64,000 nucleotides of DNA from Australimonas brisbanensis (GTDB lineage: Bacteria; Chloroflexota; Dehalococcoidia; Lucifugimonadales; Australimonadaceae): the NCBI GenBank assembly GCA_038147155.1, contig JAYQTA010000004.1:115779-179778 (forward strand), written 5' to 3'. Under the pieces are notes generated by a model that was given only the letters and a program-made list of their open reading frames with translations, was not told the origin of the DNA and did no database searches. The translations under genes and the position numbers were made by a program. Shown here piece after piece: positions 35,399 through 43,599 of the stretch. The first letter of the stretch is position 1; the number at the start of each line of letters is the position of its first letter.

Positions 35399-36127
35399 AT
35401 GAAGACGCTGGTGGTCAGTGACGTTCACGCCAACCGAGAGGCGCTGGAGGCGGTGCTCGCCGCCGCGGATGCGACCGACGACATCGGCCAGGTCTGGTGC
35501 CTGGGCGATGTGGTGGGCTACGGGTCCGACCCTGCCGGGTGCATCGCGCTGCTGCGTGAGCGCGGCGCGCTGTGCATCCAGGGCAACCACGACGGCGGCG
35601 CTGCGGGCACGCTGGCGCTGGATGGGTTCAACGCCTACGCCGCCGAGGCGTTGCGCTGGACCATCTCCCGGCTGGGGCAGGAGGAGCGCGATTGGCTTGC
35701 CGCCCTGCCCCTCACCCTGGTGGAGGGGCTGGCCACGCTGGTGCATGGGACCCCGCGCGAGCCGCTGTGGGACTACCTGCTCTCCTACGGGCAGGCCATC
35801 GAGGCATGGGAGCGCACCGTCACCCCGCTGGTGCTGGTGGGCCACTCGCACCTGCAGTTCGTTGCCGAGGCGGGGCGCGACCTGCGCCGCAGCGGGCTGG
35901 AGGGGAAGGCGTTGGATCTGCTGGCGGGGGTGCGCGTGGTGGTCAACCCCGGCTCGGTGGGCCAGCCGCGCGATAACGACCGGCGCGCCGCCTACGCGCT
36001 GCTGGACGAGGAGGCCGGGCTGCTGACGCTGCACCGGGCCTGGTACGACGTCTCCGCCACCCAGCGCGCCATGGCCGATGCCGGGTTGCCCGAGCCGCTC
36101 ATCACCCGCCTGTCCCTGGGGCGTTAG
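35399..36127 (+). CDS. YfcE/MJ0936-type metallophosphoesterase
   Basis: 242-residue calcineurin-like phosphoesterase. The metal ligands occur in VVSDVHANREAL, GDVVGYGSDP, GNHD and GHSHLQF, with the C-terminal VVNPGSVGQPRDNDRRAAY typical of this subfamily. Substrate is unknown; relatives act on phosphodiesters or diadenosine tetraphosphate. It converges on ruvA six bases after its stop. Confidence 0.92.
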   Translation: MKTLVVSDVHANREALEAVLAAADATDDIGQVWCLGDVVGYGSDPAGCIALLRERGALCIQGNHDGGAAGTLALDGFNAYAAEALRWTISRLGQEERDWLAALPLTLVEGLATLVHGTPREPLWDYLLSYGQAIEAWERTVTPLVLVGHSHLQFVAEAGRDLRRSGLEGKALDLLAGVRVVVNPGSVGQPRDNDRRAAYALLDEEAGLLTLHRAWYDVSATQRAMADAGLPEPLITRLSLGR

Positions 36128-36133
36128 GGGCGC

Positions 36134-36718
36134 TCAGCGCCCCAGGCGGCGCAGCGCATCGCGCACCCGTTCCTCGGTGGGCGAGCCTGCATCGCCCCCG
36201 GCCAGCGCCTGGCGCGCCTCCATGGCCGAGAACCCCAGGCCCAGCAGGAAGGCCAGCGCCGGGTCGGCGCCCGCGCCACCCGCCGCCGGTGCGCCGGGGG
36301 CTGAGGCCAGGGGACCCAGGCCGTCCGCCAGCTTGTCGCGCAGCTCTAGGATGATGCGCTCGGCCGTGCGCTTGCCCACCCCGTGGGCGCGGGCTATCGC
36401 CGCACCGTCCCCCGCTACGATGGCGGCGGCCAGGTCCGGGGGGGAGAGCACCGAGAGCACGGCCAGCGCCGCCTTGGGGCCCACCTGGCTCACCTCAAGC
36501 AGCGCCTCGAAGAGGGTGCGCCCCTCCTCGGAGGCGAAGCCGTAGAGCGCCAGGTCGTCCTCCCGCACGATGAGGTGGGTGAACAGTTCCACGCGGGGGC
36601 CGGTGAGGGCGGCCAGGTCGTGAGCGGGCGCGTGCACCCGTAGTACCACCCCACCCACGCGCACCAGCGCCGCGCCGGACTCGCGCCCGGCCAGTTCGCC
36701 CGATACCGCCGCGATCAT
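36134..36718 (-). CDS. ruvA: Holliday junction helicase subunit RuvA
   Basis: 194-residue RuvA. The canonical start MIAAVSGEL, helix-hairpin-helix regions (VSQVGPKAALAVLS and HGVGKRTAERIILELRDKL) and a C-terminal domain that contacts RuvB are visible. ATG 36718 matches the family; ATG 36724 overlaps the ruvC stop as ATGA and would add two residues. ruvB is not next to it, unlike many genomes. Confidence 0.95.
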   Translation of the reverse strand: MIAAVSGELAGRESGAALVRVGGVVLRVHAPAHDLAALTGPRVELFTHLIVREDDLALYGFASEEGRTLFEALLEVSQVGPKAALAVLSVLSPPDLAAAIVAGDGAAIARAHGVGKRTAERIILELRDKLADGLGPLASAPGAPAAGGAGADPALAFLLGLGFSAMEARQALAGGDAGSPTEERVRDALRRLGR

Positions 36719-36720
36719 GC

Positions 36721-37221
36721 TCATGCGCTGCGCACCCGCTGGGCCGCGCGCCACTCCTGCACGTGGGTGAGGGCCACGGCCAGGGCGTCGGAGGCGTCCT
36801 CGGACATGGGCTCGGCGCTCATGCCCAGCACCAACTGCACCGTGCGCTGCACCTGGGTCTTGGAGCCCGCCCCGTAGTTAGCCACGGCGGATTTCACCTT
36901 GGCGGGGGAGTAACGGTGGATGGGGATGTTCATCCCCGCCGCCAGCAGCAGCGCCACGGCCTGCGCCTGGCCCACGGCCACGGCGGCCTTGGCCCCGCGC
37001 TCCACCGAGACGAACGGCTCCTCCACGGCCAGCACCTCGGGCCGGTGCTGGGCGGTGATGGCCGCCAGGCCCTGGTGGATGCGGTGCAGGCGCACGGCGA
37101 TGTCTAGCCCGCGCCCGCCCTCCACGGTGCCCCATGCCACCGCGCGCACGGCGGTGCCGTCCACGTCCACCACTCCATACCCCAGGTGTTGGGTGCCGGG
37201 GTCCACGCCCAGAACGCGCAT
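36721..37221 (-). CDS. ruvC: Holliday junction resolvase RuvC
   Basis: 166-residue nuclease with the RNase H fold: MRVLGVDPGTQHLGYG (catalytic Asp7), VLAVEEPFV and the C-terminal DASDALAVALTH acidic site. It cuts the junctions that RuvAB moves. The ATG follows GGGAGG. It is first of the ruvCA pair and divergent from thiL. Confidence 0.96.
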   Translation of the reverse strand: MRVLGVDPGTQHLGYGVVDVDGTAVRAVAWGTVEGGRGLDIAVRLHRIHQGLAAITAQHRPEVLAVEEPFVSVERGAKAAVAVGQAQAVALLLAAGMNIPIHRYSPAKVKSAVANYGAGSKTQVQRTVQLVLGMSAEPMSEDASDALAVALTHVQEWRAAQRVRSA

Positions 37222-37359
37222 GCGCCTCCCTGCGCCCCGCACGCGGGTACAGGCCCGCTGCGCGCAGCACGCGCATGGTAGGCACGCGCACCCCGTGGGG
37301 CAATGCGCTGGCGTCGCGTGCTTGGCCCGCCCGGCGTGCGCTGCATGCGGGCGGGAGGC

Positions 37360-37365
37360 GATAAT
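37360..37365 (+). promoter_or_regulatory. thiL -10 hexamer, leaderless spacing
   Basis: GATAAT exactly six bases before the GTG start of thiL. A GTG leaderless start with no ribosome-binding site is unusual, but the spacing matches the other cases. Confidence 0.45.
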
Positions 37366-37371
37366 GGCCTC

Positions 37372-38367
37372 GTGGACACCGTAGGCACCCTGGGGGAGTT
37401 CGGCCTCATCGCCCGCCTGGCGCGGCGGGTGGATGACGCGCGTCTCCTCGCGCCCGCCCATCCCGGTTTCCGTCTGCTGGTGGGCATCGGCGACGACGCG
37501 GCAGCCTGGTGGCTGGAGGGCGGGGTGGAGGTGGCGACCACCGACACCGCCGTCGCGGGTGTCCACTTCCCCGCCCAGCCCGCCGACTGGGCCGCCGTGG
37601 GCTGGAAGCTGTGGGCCGCCAACGTGTCCGACGTCATCGCCATGGGTGGGGCGCCCCTGGTGGGGTTGGTGACGCTGGGGTTGCCCGCGAGTCTGCCCGC
37701 CAGTGCCGTGGACGGGCTGTACGACGGCATGCTTGCGGCATGCGCCGCCTACCGCACGCTGCTGGTGGGGGGCGACGTGGTCAGCGCACGCGAGCCCTTC
37801 ATCACCGTGGCCATGACTGGCGTGTGCACCGGGCCGCTGCTGCGCCGGGACGGCGCGCGCGTGGGCGATGCCATCGCCGTGGCCGCACCGCTGGGTGGCC
37901 CGGCGGGCGGACTGCGTCTGCTGGAGGGGGCTGCGCCTGCCGACGCGTCGGCTGCCGGGGCGCTGCGCGCCGCCTTCGAGCGCCCCGCCCCCGTGGCCGC
38001 CGATGGCCCGGCGCTGGTGGCGGCGGGCGTGCGGTGCGCCATGGACATCTCCGATGGGCTGGTGGCGGACCTGGGCCGGGTGTGCGCCGCCTCCGGCGTG
38101 GGCGCGCTGGTGGAGGGGGCTCGGGTGCCGGTGCACCCGGCGCTGGCCGCCTGCTTCCCGGACGATGCGCTGACGCTGGCACTGGGGAGCGGGGAGGAGT
38201 ACCGCCTCCTGTTCACCGCGCCGCAGGAGGTGATGGCCCGCGCGCTGGCCGCCCTGCCCACCGCCGCCGTGGTGGGGCGCATCGAGGCGGGCTCCGGCGT
38301 GCGCGTGCTGGACGCACACGGTGAGCCGTTGACGTTGGCACACGGGGGCTGGGAGCACCTGCGATGA
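37372..38367 (+). CDS. thiL: Thiamine-monophosphate kinase
   Basis: 331-residue AIRS-superfamily kinase. GIGDDAAAW binds Mg-ATP, TTDTAVAGVHF and WKLWAANVSDVIAMGG are typical, and MDISDGLVADLGR lies in the second half. It makes thiamine diphosphate. The GTG start gives LGEFGLIARLAR, the usual N-terminus. Its TGA overlaps the tsaE ATG as ATGA. Confidence 0.93.
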   Translation: MDTVGTLGEFGLIARLARRVDDARLLAPAHPGFRLLVGIGDDAAAWWLEGGVEVATTDTAVAGVHFPAQPADWAAVGWKLWAANVSDVIAMGGAPLVGLVTLGLPASLPASAVDGLYDGMLAACAAYRTLLVGGDVVSAREPFITVAMTGVCTGPLLRRDGARVGDAIAVAAPLGGPAGGLRLLEGAAPADASAAGALRAAFERPAPVAADGPALVAAGVRCAMDISDGLVADLGRVCAASGVGALVEGARVPVHPALAACFPDDALTLALGSGEEYRLLFTAPQEVMARALAALPTAAVVGRIEAGSGVRVLDAHGEPLTLAHGGWEHLR

Positions 38368-38858
38368 GACGGTTCACGCGCATCACCCGCTCGGCCCAGG
38401 AGACGCAGGCGCTGGGCCGCGCCCTGGGCGTGCTGCTGGCCCCCGGGGACCTGGTGCTCCTGTCGGGCACGCTGGGCGCGGGCAAGACCACCCTCACCCA
38501 GGGCATCGCCCAGGGTGCCGGGGCCGAGGGCTACGCCCACAGCCCCACCTTCGTCCTGGTGCACCGCTACCGTGGGCGCATCACCCTTCACCACATGGAC
38601 CTGTACCGGCTCACGGGGCCGGGGGCGCAGGCCGAGGCCGAGGAACTGGGGGTGGATGAGATGCTCGAAGAAGGGGCCGTGGTGGCCGAGTGGGCTGAGC
38701 ACGCCCCCGGTGCCTTCCCGCCCGAACAGCTCACCATCGCGCTCTCGCTGGCGGGCCCGCACGCTCCCGACGAGCGCACCCTGGAGGCGGCGGCCCACGG
38801 CCCGCGCGCCGAGGCGCTGCTGGACGGGCTGGCCTCTGCACTGGAGGCGGGGCGATGA
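38364..38858 (+). CDS. tsaE: tRNA t6A37 synthesis ATPase TsaE
   Basis: 164-residue P-loop protein with Walker A GTLGAGKTTL, SPTFVLVHRY and HHMDLYRL. It works with TsaB and TsaD in threonylcarbamoyladenosine formation. Overlaps of four bases with both thiL and tsaB show a tightly coupled operon. tsaD is outside the window. Confidence 0.95.
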   Translation: MRRFTRITRSAQETQALGRALGVLLAPGDLVLLSGTLGAGKTTLTQGIAQGAGAEGYAHSPTFVLVHRYRGRITLHHMDLYRLTGPGAQAEAEELGVDEMLEEGAVVAEWAEHAPGAFPPEQLTIALSLAGPHAPDERTLEAAAHGPRAEALLDGLASALEAGR

Positions 38859-39535
38859 TCCTGCTGCTGGACACGGCCACTCGCAACGGGGCCGCCGGTC
38901 TCTGGGACGACGGCCTGGTGCGCTCCGAGACGTGGCGCTCGCCTGGCAGCCACACCGCCGAGCTGCTCCCCGCCGTCGCGCGGCTGCTGGAGGCCGAGCA
39001 CCTGGCCCCCCGGATGCTGGACGGTGTCGCGGTGGTCAGCGGCCCCGGCGGCTTCTCCGCGTTGCGCGCGGGGTTGGGCGTGGCCAAGGGGCTGGTGCTG
39101 GGACTGGGTTGCCCCGTGGTGGGCGTCTCGTCCCTGGCTGCGACGGCGGCCCCGTACCGCGCGCGCGGCCTCACGGTGTGCGCCGTGCTGGAGGCGGGCC
39201 GGGGCACGGTGGCCTGGGCGCGCTACGGCGCTGGGCGCGCCTATCGCGAGCGCATCACCCCCGTAGAGGAGTTGCTGACGCTCAGCGCGAAGCGCCTGGT
39301 CTTCTGCGGCGAGGGCGCGCTGACGCACCGGGAGGCCATCGAAACGGCCTATGGGGAGCGGGCGGTGCTGGCCGCCTACGAGCCGGTGGCGCGGCTGGCG
39401 GGTCTGGGTACGCTGGGCGCGGCGCGCCTGGCCACTGGCGAGGCGGACGATGCCGCCAGCCTGGAGCCGCGCTACCTGCGGGCCCCGTCCATCACCCCGC
39501 CCCGGCGCGCGGGCCGCGTCACGCGTGGCGGGTGA
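38855..39535 (+). CDS. tsaB: tRNA t6A37 synthesis protein TsaB
   Basis: 226-residue ASKHA-fold protein: MILLLDTATRNGAAGL at the start, GPGGFSALRAGLGVAKGL and the VLEAGRG region. It scaffolds TsaD and TsaE. ATG overlaps the tsaE stop as ATGA. The tail (PPRRAGRVTRGG) is slightly longer and basic. rimI, often next, is replaced by ndk. Confidence 0.93.
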   Translation: MILLLDTATRNGAAGLWDDGLVRSETWRSPGSHTAELLPAVARLLEAEHLAPRMLDGVAVVSGPGGFSALRAGLGVAKGLVLGLGCPVVGVSSLAATAAPYRARGLTVCAVLEAGRGTVAWARYGAGRAYRERITPVEELLTLSAKRLVFCGEGALTHREAIETAYGERAVLAAYEPVARLAGLGTLGAARLATGEADDAASLEPRYLRAPSITPPRRAGRVTRGG

Positions 39536-39608
39536 TTTGTGATAGATTACGCAAACTGAACACGAACCCGCAGCGGGCCACGGCCCGCGCTGGGCCAGGA
39601 GGCCGCCC

Positions 39609-40061
39609 GTGAGTGACCGCACCCTGATCCTGCTCAAGCCCGACGCCCTTCAGCGGGGCCTGGCTGGGCGCATCATCGCTCGCCTGGAGGACCGGGGGCT
39701 GAAGATCGTGGGCCTCAAGCTGATGCAGATGGACATGGACACGGCGAAGAGGCACTACGCCGAGCACGTGGAGAAGCCGTTCTTCCAGGGCCTGGCCGAC
39801 TTCATGATGTCCCGCCCGCTGGTGGCCATGGCCGTGGAGGGCAAGGACGTGGTGGACGTGGTGCGCTCCACGGTGGGGGCCACCAACCCCCTCAAGGCTG
39901 CGCCCGGCACCATCCGGGGCGACCTGGGCCGGGACATCGGGCGCAACCTGATCCATGCCTCCGACTCGCCGGAGTCGGCCGCGCGGGAACTGGGCATCTT
40001 TTTCAAGCCTGCCGAGCTGCTGTTCTACCAGCGCGAGGTCGATGCCTGGACGGCTGAGTAG
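39609..40061 (+). CDS. ndk: Nucleoside diphosphate kinase
   Basis: 150-residue kinase. The phospho-accepting His116 lies in NLIHASDS, and RTLILLKPDALQRGL and GATNPLKAAPGTIRGD are diagnostic. It balances NTP pools. The GTG start follows CAGGAGG. It converges on rsfS with nine bases between stops. Confidence 0.96.
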   Translation: MSDRTLILLKPDALQRGLAGRIIARLEDRGLKIVGLKLMQMDMDTAKRHYAEHVEKPFFQGLADFMMSRPLVAMAVEGKDVVDVVRSTVGATNPLKAAPGTIRGDLGRDIGRNLIHASDSPESAARELGIFFKPAELLFYQREVDAWTAE

Positions 40062-40070
40062 CCGTCCCTC

Positions 40071-40451
40071 CTACTGCACCCGCAGCAGGGGCTTGGCCTG
40101 CTTCCAGACCTGCTCCAGCCGGTAGTGGGCGCGCTGCTCCTCGCTGAGGATGTGCACCACCACGTCGGCGAAGTCCAGCAGCACCCAGCCGGACTCGTTG
40201 GTTCCCTCGCGCCGCAGCCGCCGCAGGCCGGTCTTCTCGACGGCCTCCTCCACCGCGTCGGCCAGCGCGCCGGACTGACGCGTGCTCCCGGCACTCATGA
40301 CCACCACGTAGTCGGCGAAGGAGACGGCCCCGCGCACGTCCAGCAGCACCACGTCCGTGGCCTGCCGGTCAGAACCGGCGTCCACGGCGGCGCGTGCCGC
40401 GGCCATGGGCAGGTCGGCCGGTGTGGTGGAGGGTGCGCTGCGGGGGGGCAT
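40071..40451 (-). CDS. rsfS: Ribosome silencing factor RsfS
   Basis: 126-residue RsfS/Iojap protein. DVVLLDVRGAVSFADYVVVMSAGSTRQ and ESGWVLLDFADVVVHIL are conserved. It binds L14 and blocks subunit joining. ATG 40451 lies seven bases after a perfect TATAAT on its strand, so the mRNA may be leaderless. Confidence 0.93.
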   Translation of the reverse strand: MPPRSAPSTTPADLPMAAARAAVDAGSDRQATDVVLLDVRGAVSFADYVVVMSAGSTRQSGALADAVEEAVEKTGLRRLRREGTNESGWVLLDFADVVVHILSEEQRAHYRLEQVWKQAKPLLRVQ

Positions 40452-40458
40452 CCCGTCC

Positions 40459-40490
40459 ATTATAGGGGCCACGGCCCGCTCATGTATCCT
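40459..40490. promoter_or_regulatory. Divergent rsfS / mnmA promoters, both leaderless type
   Basis: TATAAT on the minus strand (40464-40459) is seven bases from the rsfS ATG, and TATCCT on the plus strand (40485-40490) is six bases from the mnmA ATG. Two leaderless genes would thus share a 45-bp gap. No convincing -35 was seen on either strand. Confidence 0.5.
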
Positions 40491-40496
40491 GACCGC

Positions 40497-41600
40497 ATGA
40501 CCAGCCCGCATCCATCGCACGTCGTGGTCGCCATGTCGGGGGGCGTTGACTCCTCGGCGGCGGCGCTGCTGCTGGTGCGCGCCGGGCACCGGGTCACGGG
40601 CGTGACGCTGCGCCTGTACGACGCGGAGGGCGCCCCCTCAGGGGCGCACCAGGGCTGCTGCACGCTGGACGACATCGAGGACGCGCGCCGGGTGTGCGCC
40701 AGGCTGGGCATCCCGCACTACGTCATGGACGCACGCGAGGGGTTCAGGACGCACGTCATGGACTATTTCGTGTCCGAGTACCGGGCGGGGCGCACCCCAC
40801 ACCCGTGCATCGCCTGCAACGACCGCATCAAGTTCGACCTGCTGGCGGACCAGGCCGCCGCGCTGGGCGCCGGGGCCGTCGCCACCGGCCACTACGCGCG
40901 CATCGAGCGCGAGCCGGATGGGGCATTCGCCCTGCTGCGGGGGGTGGACCGGACCAAGGACCAGTCGTACGTGCTGGCCGGGCTGGGCCAGGCCCAGCTC
41001 GCCCGCACGCTGCTGCCCGTGGGTGCGCACCCCAAGCCCCAGATAAGGGCCCTGGCCGCCGAGGCGGGGCTGCATCTGGCCGCCAAGCGCGATTCCCAGG
41101 AGGTGTGCTTCATCCCCTCCGGCGACTACCGCGCCTACCTGGCCGAGCGCGCCCAGGAGGCCGGTGAGGCCGCACGCCCCGGCGAGCTGGTGGACGAGAC
41201 GGGCACGGTGGTGGGCACTCACGCCGGCGTGGAGGGCTTCACCGTGGGCCAGCGCCGCGGCCTGGGCGTGGCGCTGGGCGAGCGCCGGTTCGTCACCGCC
41301 GTGGAACCCGGCAGCGGGCGGGTGACGCTGGGGCCGGAGTCGGCCCTGTGGAAGCGTGCCGTGGCGGCGGAGGGGATGCGCTGGGTCAGCGGGCACACGC
41401 CCACGGGGCCGCTGCGCGTGCAGGCCAAGCTGCGCTACGGCGGCGAGCCCGCGCCCGCGCTGGCCGAGCCAGGGCAGGGCGGGGCGCTCACGCTGCGCTT
41501 CGAGGCACCCCAACGCGCACCCACCCCCGGCCAGGCCGCCGTGCTCTACGACGGCGAGCGGGTGCTGGGCGGCGGGACCATCTCCCAGGCGTTGGACTGA
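40497..41600 (+). CDS. mnmA: tRNA-specific 2-thiouridylase MnmA
   Basis: 367-residue ATP-pyrophosphatase. The PP-loop SGGVDSS is at 14-20. Catalytic Cys104 (PHPCIACN) and the partner Cys204 (SQEVCFIPSGD) are present. It thiolates U34 of Lys, Glu and Gln tRNAs. A cysteine desulfurase is not in the window. The ATG follows TATCCT by six bases. rnhB starts three bases after its stop. Confidence 0.96.
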   Translation: MTSPHPSHVVVAMSGGVDSSAAALLLVRAGHRVTGVTLRLYDAEGAPSGAHQGCCTLDDIEDARRVCARLGIPHYVMDAREGFRTHVMDYFVSEYRAGRTPHPCIACNDRIKFDLLADQAAALGAGAVATGHYARIEREPDGAFALLRGVDRTKDQSYVLAGLGQAQLARTLLPVGAHPKPQIRALAAEAGLHLAAKRDSQEVCFIPSGDYRAYLAERAQEAGEAARPGELVDETGTVVGTHAGVEGFTVGQRRGLGVALGERRFVTAVEPGSGRVTLGPESALWKRAVAAEGMRWVSGHTPTGPLRVQAKLRYGGEPAPALAEPGQGGALTLRFEAPQRAPTPGQAAVLYDGERVLGGGTISQALD

Positions 41601-41603
41601 CCT

Positions 41604-42296
41604 TTGGCCCGCGCATCGCTCCCACCGCTGCCCCCCCTGCCCACCCAGGAGCACGAGGGGGCGCTGTGGGCAGCGGGCTGCGCACGCGTCGCGGGCGTGG
41701 ACGAGGTGGGGAGGGGGCCCATCGCCGGGCCTGTGGTGGCCGGGGCCGCAGTGCTGCCCGACCTGTCCGGTGTGGAGCACCCCGACCGCGGGCTGCTGCG
41801 CGACTCGAAGACCCTCTCCGCCGCCCAGCTGGCGCGGGCCGACACGCTGGTGCGCGTACTGGCGGTGGGTGTGGGCATCGGGGAGGCCTCCAGCGAGGAG
41901 ATCGATGCCCTGGGCATCGCACCGGCCACGCGCCTGGCCATGCGCCGGGCGCTGGATGGGCTCGCCGAGGCCATCGGCGCTCCGCCGTGCCACCTGCTGG
42001 TGGACGCCTTCCCCCTGGACTGGCGCAATACCCCCTGCACCCCGCTGGTGAAGGGCGATGCGCGCGCGGCGGCCATCGCCGCGGCCAGCATCGTCGCCAA
42101 GGTGTACCGGGATGCGCTGATGACCCGGCTGGACGCGGTTCACCCCGGCTACGGGCTGGCGGGGCACAAGGGGTATGCCGCCGCGTCCCACCTGGAGGCG
42201 GTGGCCCGCCTGGGGCCCAGCCCCGTGCACCGGCGTTCCTTCTCACCGTTCCGGCCCACGCTGCTGTCCACCGAGCCGCAGGAGCCCCATGCCTGA
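41604..42296 (+). CDS. rnhB: Ribonuclease HII
   Basis: 230-residue RNase HII. GVDEVGRGPIAGPVVAGA (catalytic Asp-Glu), LRDSKTL, LLVDAFPL and AAASIVAKVYRD are all in place. It removes ribonucleotides from DNA. The TTG start three bases after mnmA is the only early candidate and gives a Pro-rich extra N-terminus; a slightly later start is possible. It overlaps yraN by eight bases. Confidence 0.92.
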   Translation: MARASLPPLPPLPTQEHEGALWAAGCARVAGVDEVGRGPIAGPVVAGAAVLPDLSGVEHPDRGLLRDSKTLSAAQLARADTLVRVLAVGVGIGEASSEEIDALGIAPATRLAMRRALDGLAEAIGAPPCHLLVDAFPLDWRNTPCTPLVKGDARAAAIAAASIVAKVYRDALMTRLDAVHPGYGLAGHKGYAAASHLEAVARLGPSPVHRRSFSPFRPTLLSTEPQEPHA

Positions 42297-42650
42297 TCCC
42301 CGTCAGCGCTTCGGCGCACTGGGGGAGGAGATCGCCGCCGCGCACCTGCAACGCGCGGGCATGAGTCTGCTGGCCCGCAACTACCGCACGCGGTACGGCG
42401 AGGTGGACGTGGTGATGCGGGATGGGCAGACGGTGGCCTTCGTGGAGGTGAAGACGCGCCGCGCCCCTTCGGCCTGCCGGAGGAGGCGGTGACGGCGCGC
42501 AAGCGCGCGCGCATCCTGCGCGCGGCGCAGGCCTACCTGCAGGAGTGGTGCGGGCCGGAGCAGGCCTGGCGCGTGGATGTGGTGAGCGTGACGCTCCCGC
42601 CCACCGGGCCCGCCACCGTGCGGCACATCTCCGGCGTCGACGTGGGCTAG
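42289..42650 (+). pseudogene. yraN: UPF0102/YraN family, frameshifted
   Basis: The first frame (from ATG 42289) gives the YraN start: RFGALGEEIAAAHLQRAG, ARNYRTRYGEVDVVMRDG and VAFVEVKTRR. It then runs to a TGA at 42492. The rest of the family (FGLPEEAVTARKRARIL, then WRVDVVSVTLPP to TAG 42650) is in another frame. The join is at GCCCCTTCGG, about 42462-42471; one extra C in the C4 run would restore A-P-F-G-L-P. This is either a one-base sequence error or a real loss. YraN is a predicted nuclease-like protein. Confidence 0.88.
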
Positions 42651-43486
42651 GAGCGCTGACGGCGCAGGGCCACGCCGATGACGTTGGGCCCGGCGTAGGT
42701 GCCGATCACCGCGCCGATGATGCCTGTGAGCAGCGGTGCAGGCGTCATCTCCTGGAGCGCGGCGGCGAAGGCGTCGACGTCCGCCCCGCGCGCCTCGTGG
42801 ATCAGCGCGATCTCGGTGTAGGGGGCTCCCTCGCGGGCGATGTCCAGCATGCGGGCCAGCGCCTTGGCGCGGGTGCGCACCTTCTCGTGGGGGTGCACCT
42901 CGCCGTCCACCAGCTTGAGCACCGGCTTGACCCCCAGCAGCCCACCCACCAGCGCCTGGGCCTTGCCGATGCGCCCACCCTTGGCCAGGTACTCCAGCGT
43001 GTCCAGCACGAAGTACAGCTCCGTCTCGGCGGAGGCGCGCTCGGCCACGGCAACGACCTCGTCCAGGCTCGCGCCCGCCGCGGCGGACTGCGCGGCGGCG
43101 CGTACCACCAGCGCCAGCCCCAGGCTGGCCATCTGGGTGTCCACCAACCGCACGCGAGCGCCGTCGGGCAGCTCCTTCACCGCAACGCGGGCGGAGTTGA
43201 GGGTTCCGGAGAGCTTGTCGGAGATGTGGATGGAGACCACCTCATCGCCCGCCTCCACCAGCGGCTGGTAGGCGGCGAGGAAGTCGCCCACGCTGGGCTG
43301 GGAGGTGTGGGGGAGTTCCTTGGAGGTGGTGAGGCGCCGGAAGAACTCATCGTGCCCCATCTCCACCCCGTCCAGGAACGCCTCCTGGCCGAAGAAGACC
43401 GTCAGTGGCACCACGGCGACGCCCAGCTGCGCCGCGATCGCGGGCGCAAGGTCAGCGGTGCTGTCGGTGACGATGCGGACGGCCAT
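42647..43486 (-). CDS. DegV-family fatty acid-binding protein (FakB-like)
   Basis: 279 residues with the DegV opening VRIVTDSTADLAPAIAAQ, the SQPSVGDFLAAYQ region and VDTQMASLGLAL. DegV/FakB proteins bind a fatty acid for phosphorylation by FakA, whose gene lies 113 bp upstream on the same strand. Its TAG shares a CTAG with the convergent yraN stop. Confidence 0.92.
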   Translation of the reverse strand: MAVRIVTDSTADLAPAIAAQLGVAVVPLTVFFGQEAFLDGVEMGHDEFFRRLTTSKELPHTSQPSVGDFLAAYQPLVEAGDEVVSIHISDKLSGTLNSARVAVKELPDGARVRLVDTQMASLGLALVVRAAAQSAAAGASLDEVVAVAERASAETELYFVLDTLEYLAKGGRIGKAQALVGGLLGVKPVLKLVDGEVHPHEKVRTRAKALARMLDIAREGAPYTEIALIHEARGADVDAFAAALQEMTPAPLLTGIIGAVIGTYAGPNVIGVALRRQRS

Positions 43487-43599
43487 AGCTCACCCCTTCG
43501 GTGCAGGTAGGGTCACGATGGCGCGCAGCATACAGGAACGCTCAACAGCCAGCGCCAGAGGTTCAGGTGACCAGAAGGGTACAAAGCCCGGAGGGGGCC

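Noticed and set aside
37222..37371. Possible tRNA or other RNA gene in the ruvC/thiL gap
   Set aside because: GC-rich with local pairings, but no T-loop, anticodon stem or CCA-like end is visible.
42375..42492. In-frame TGA in yraN as a selenocysteine codon
   Set aside because: The sequence before the TGA (Arg-rich) no longer matches the family, while the other frame does, so a frameshift explains it.
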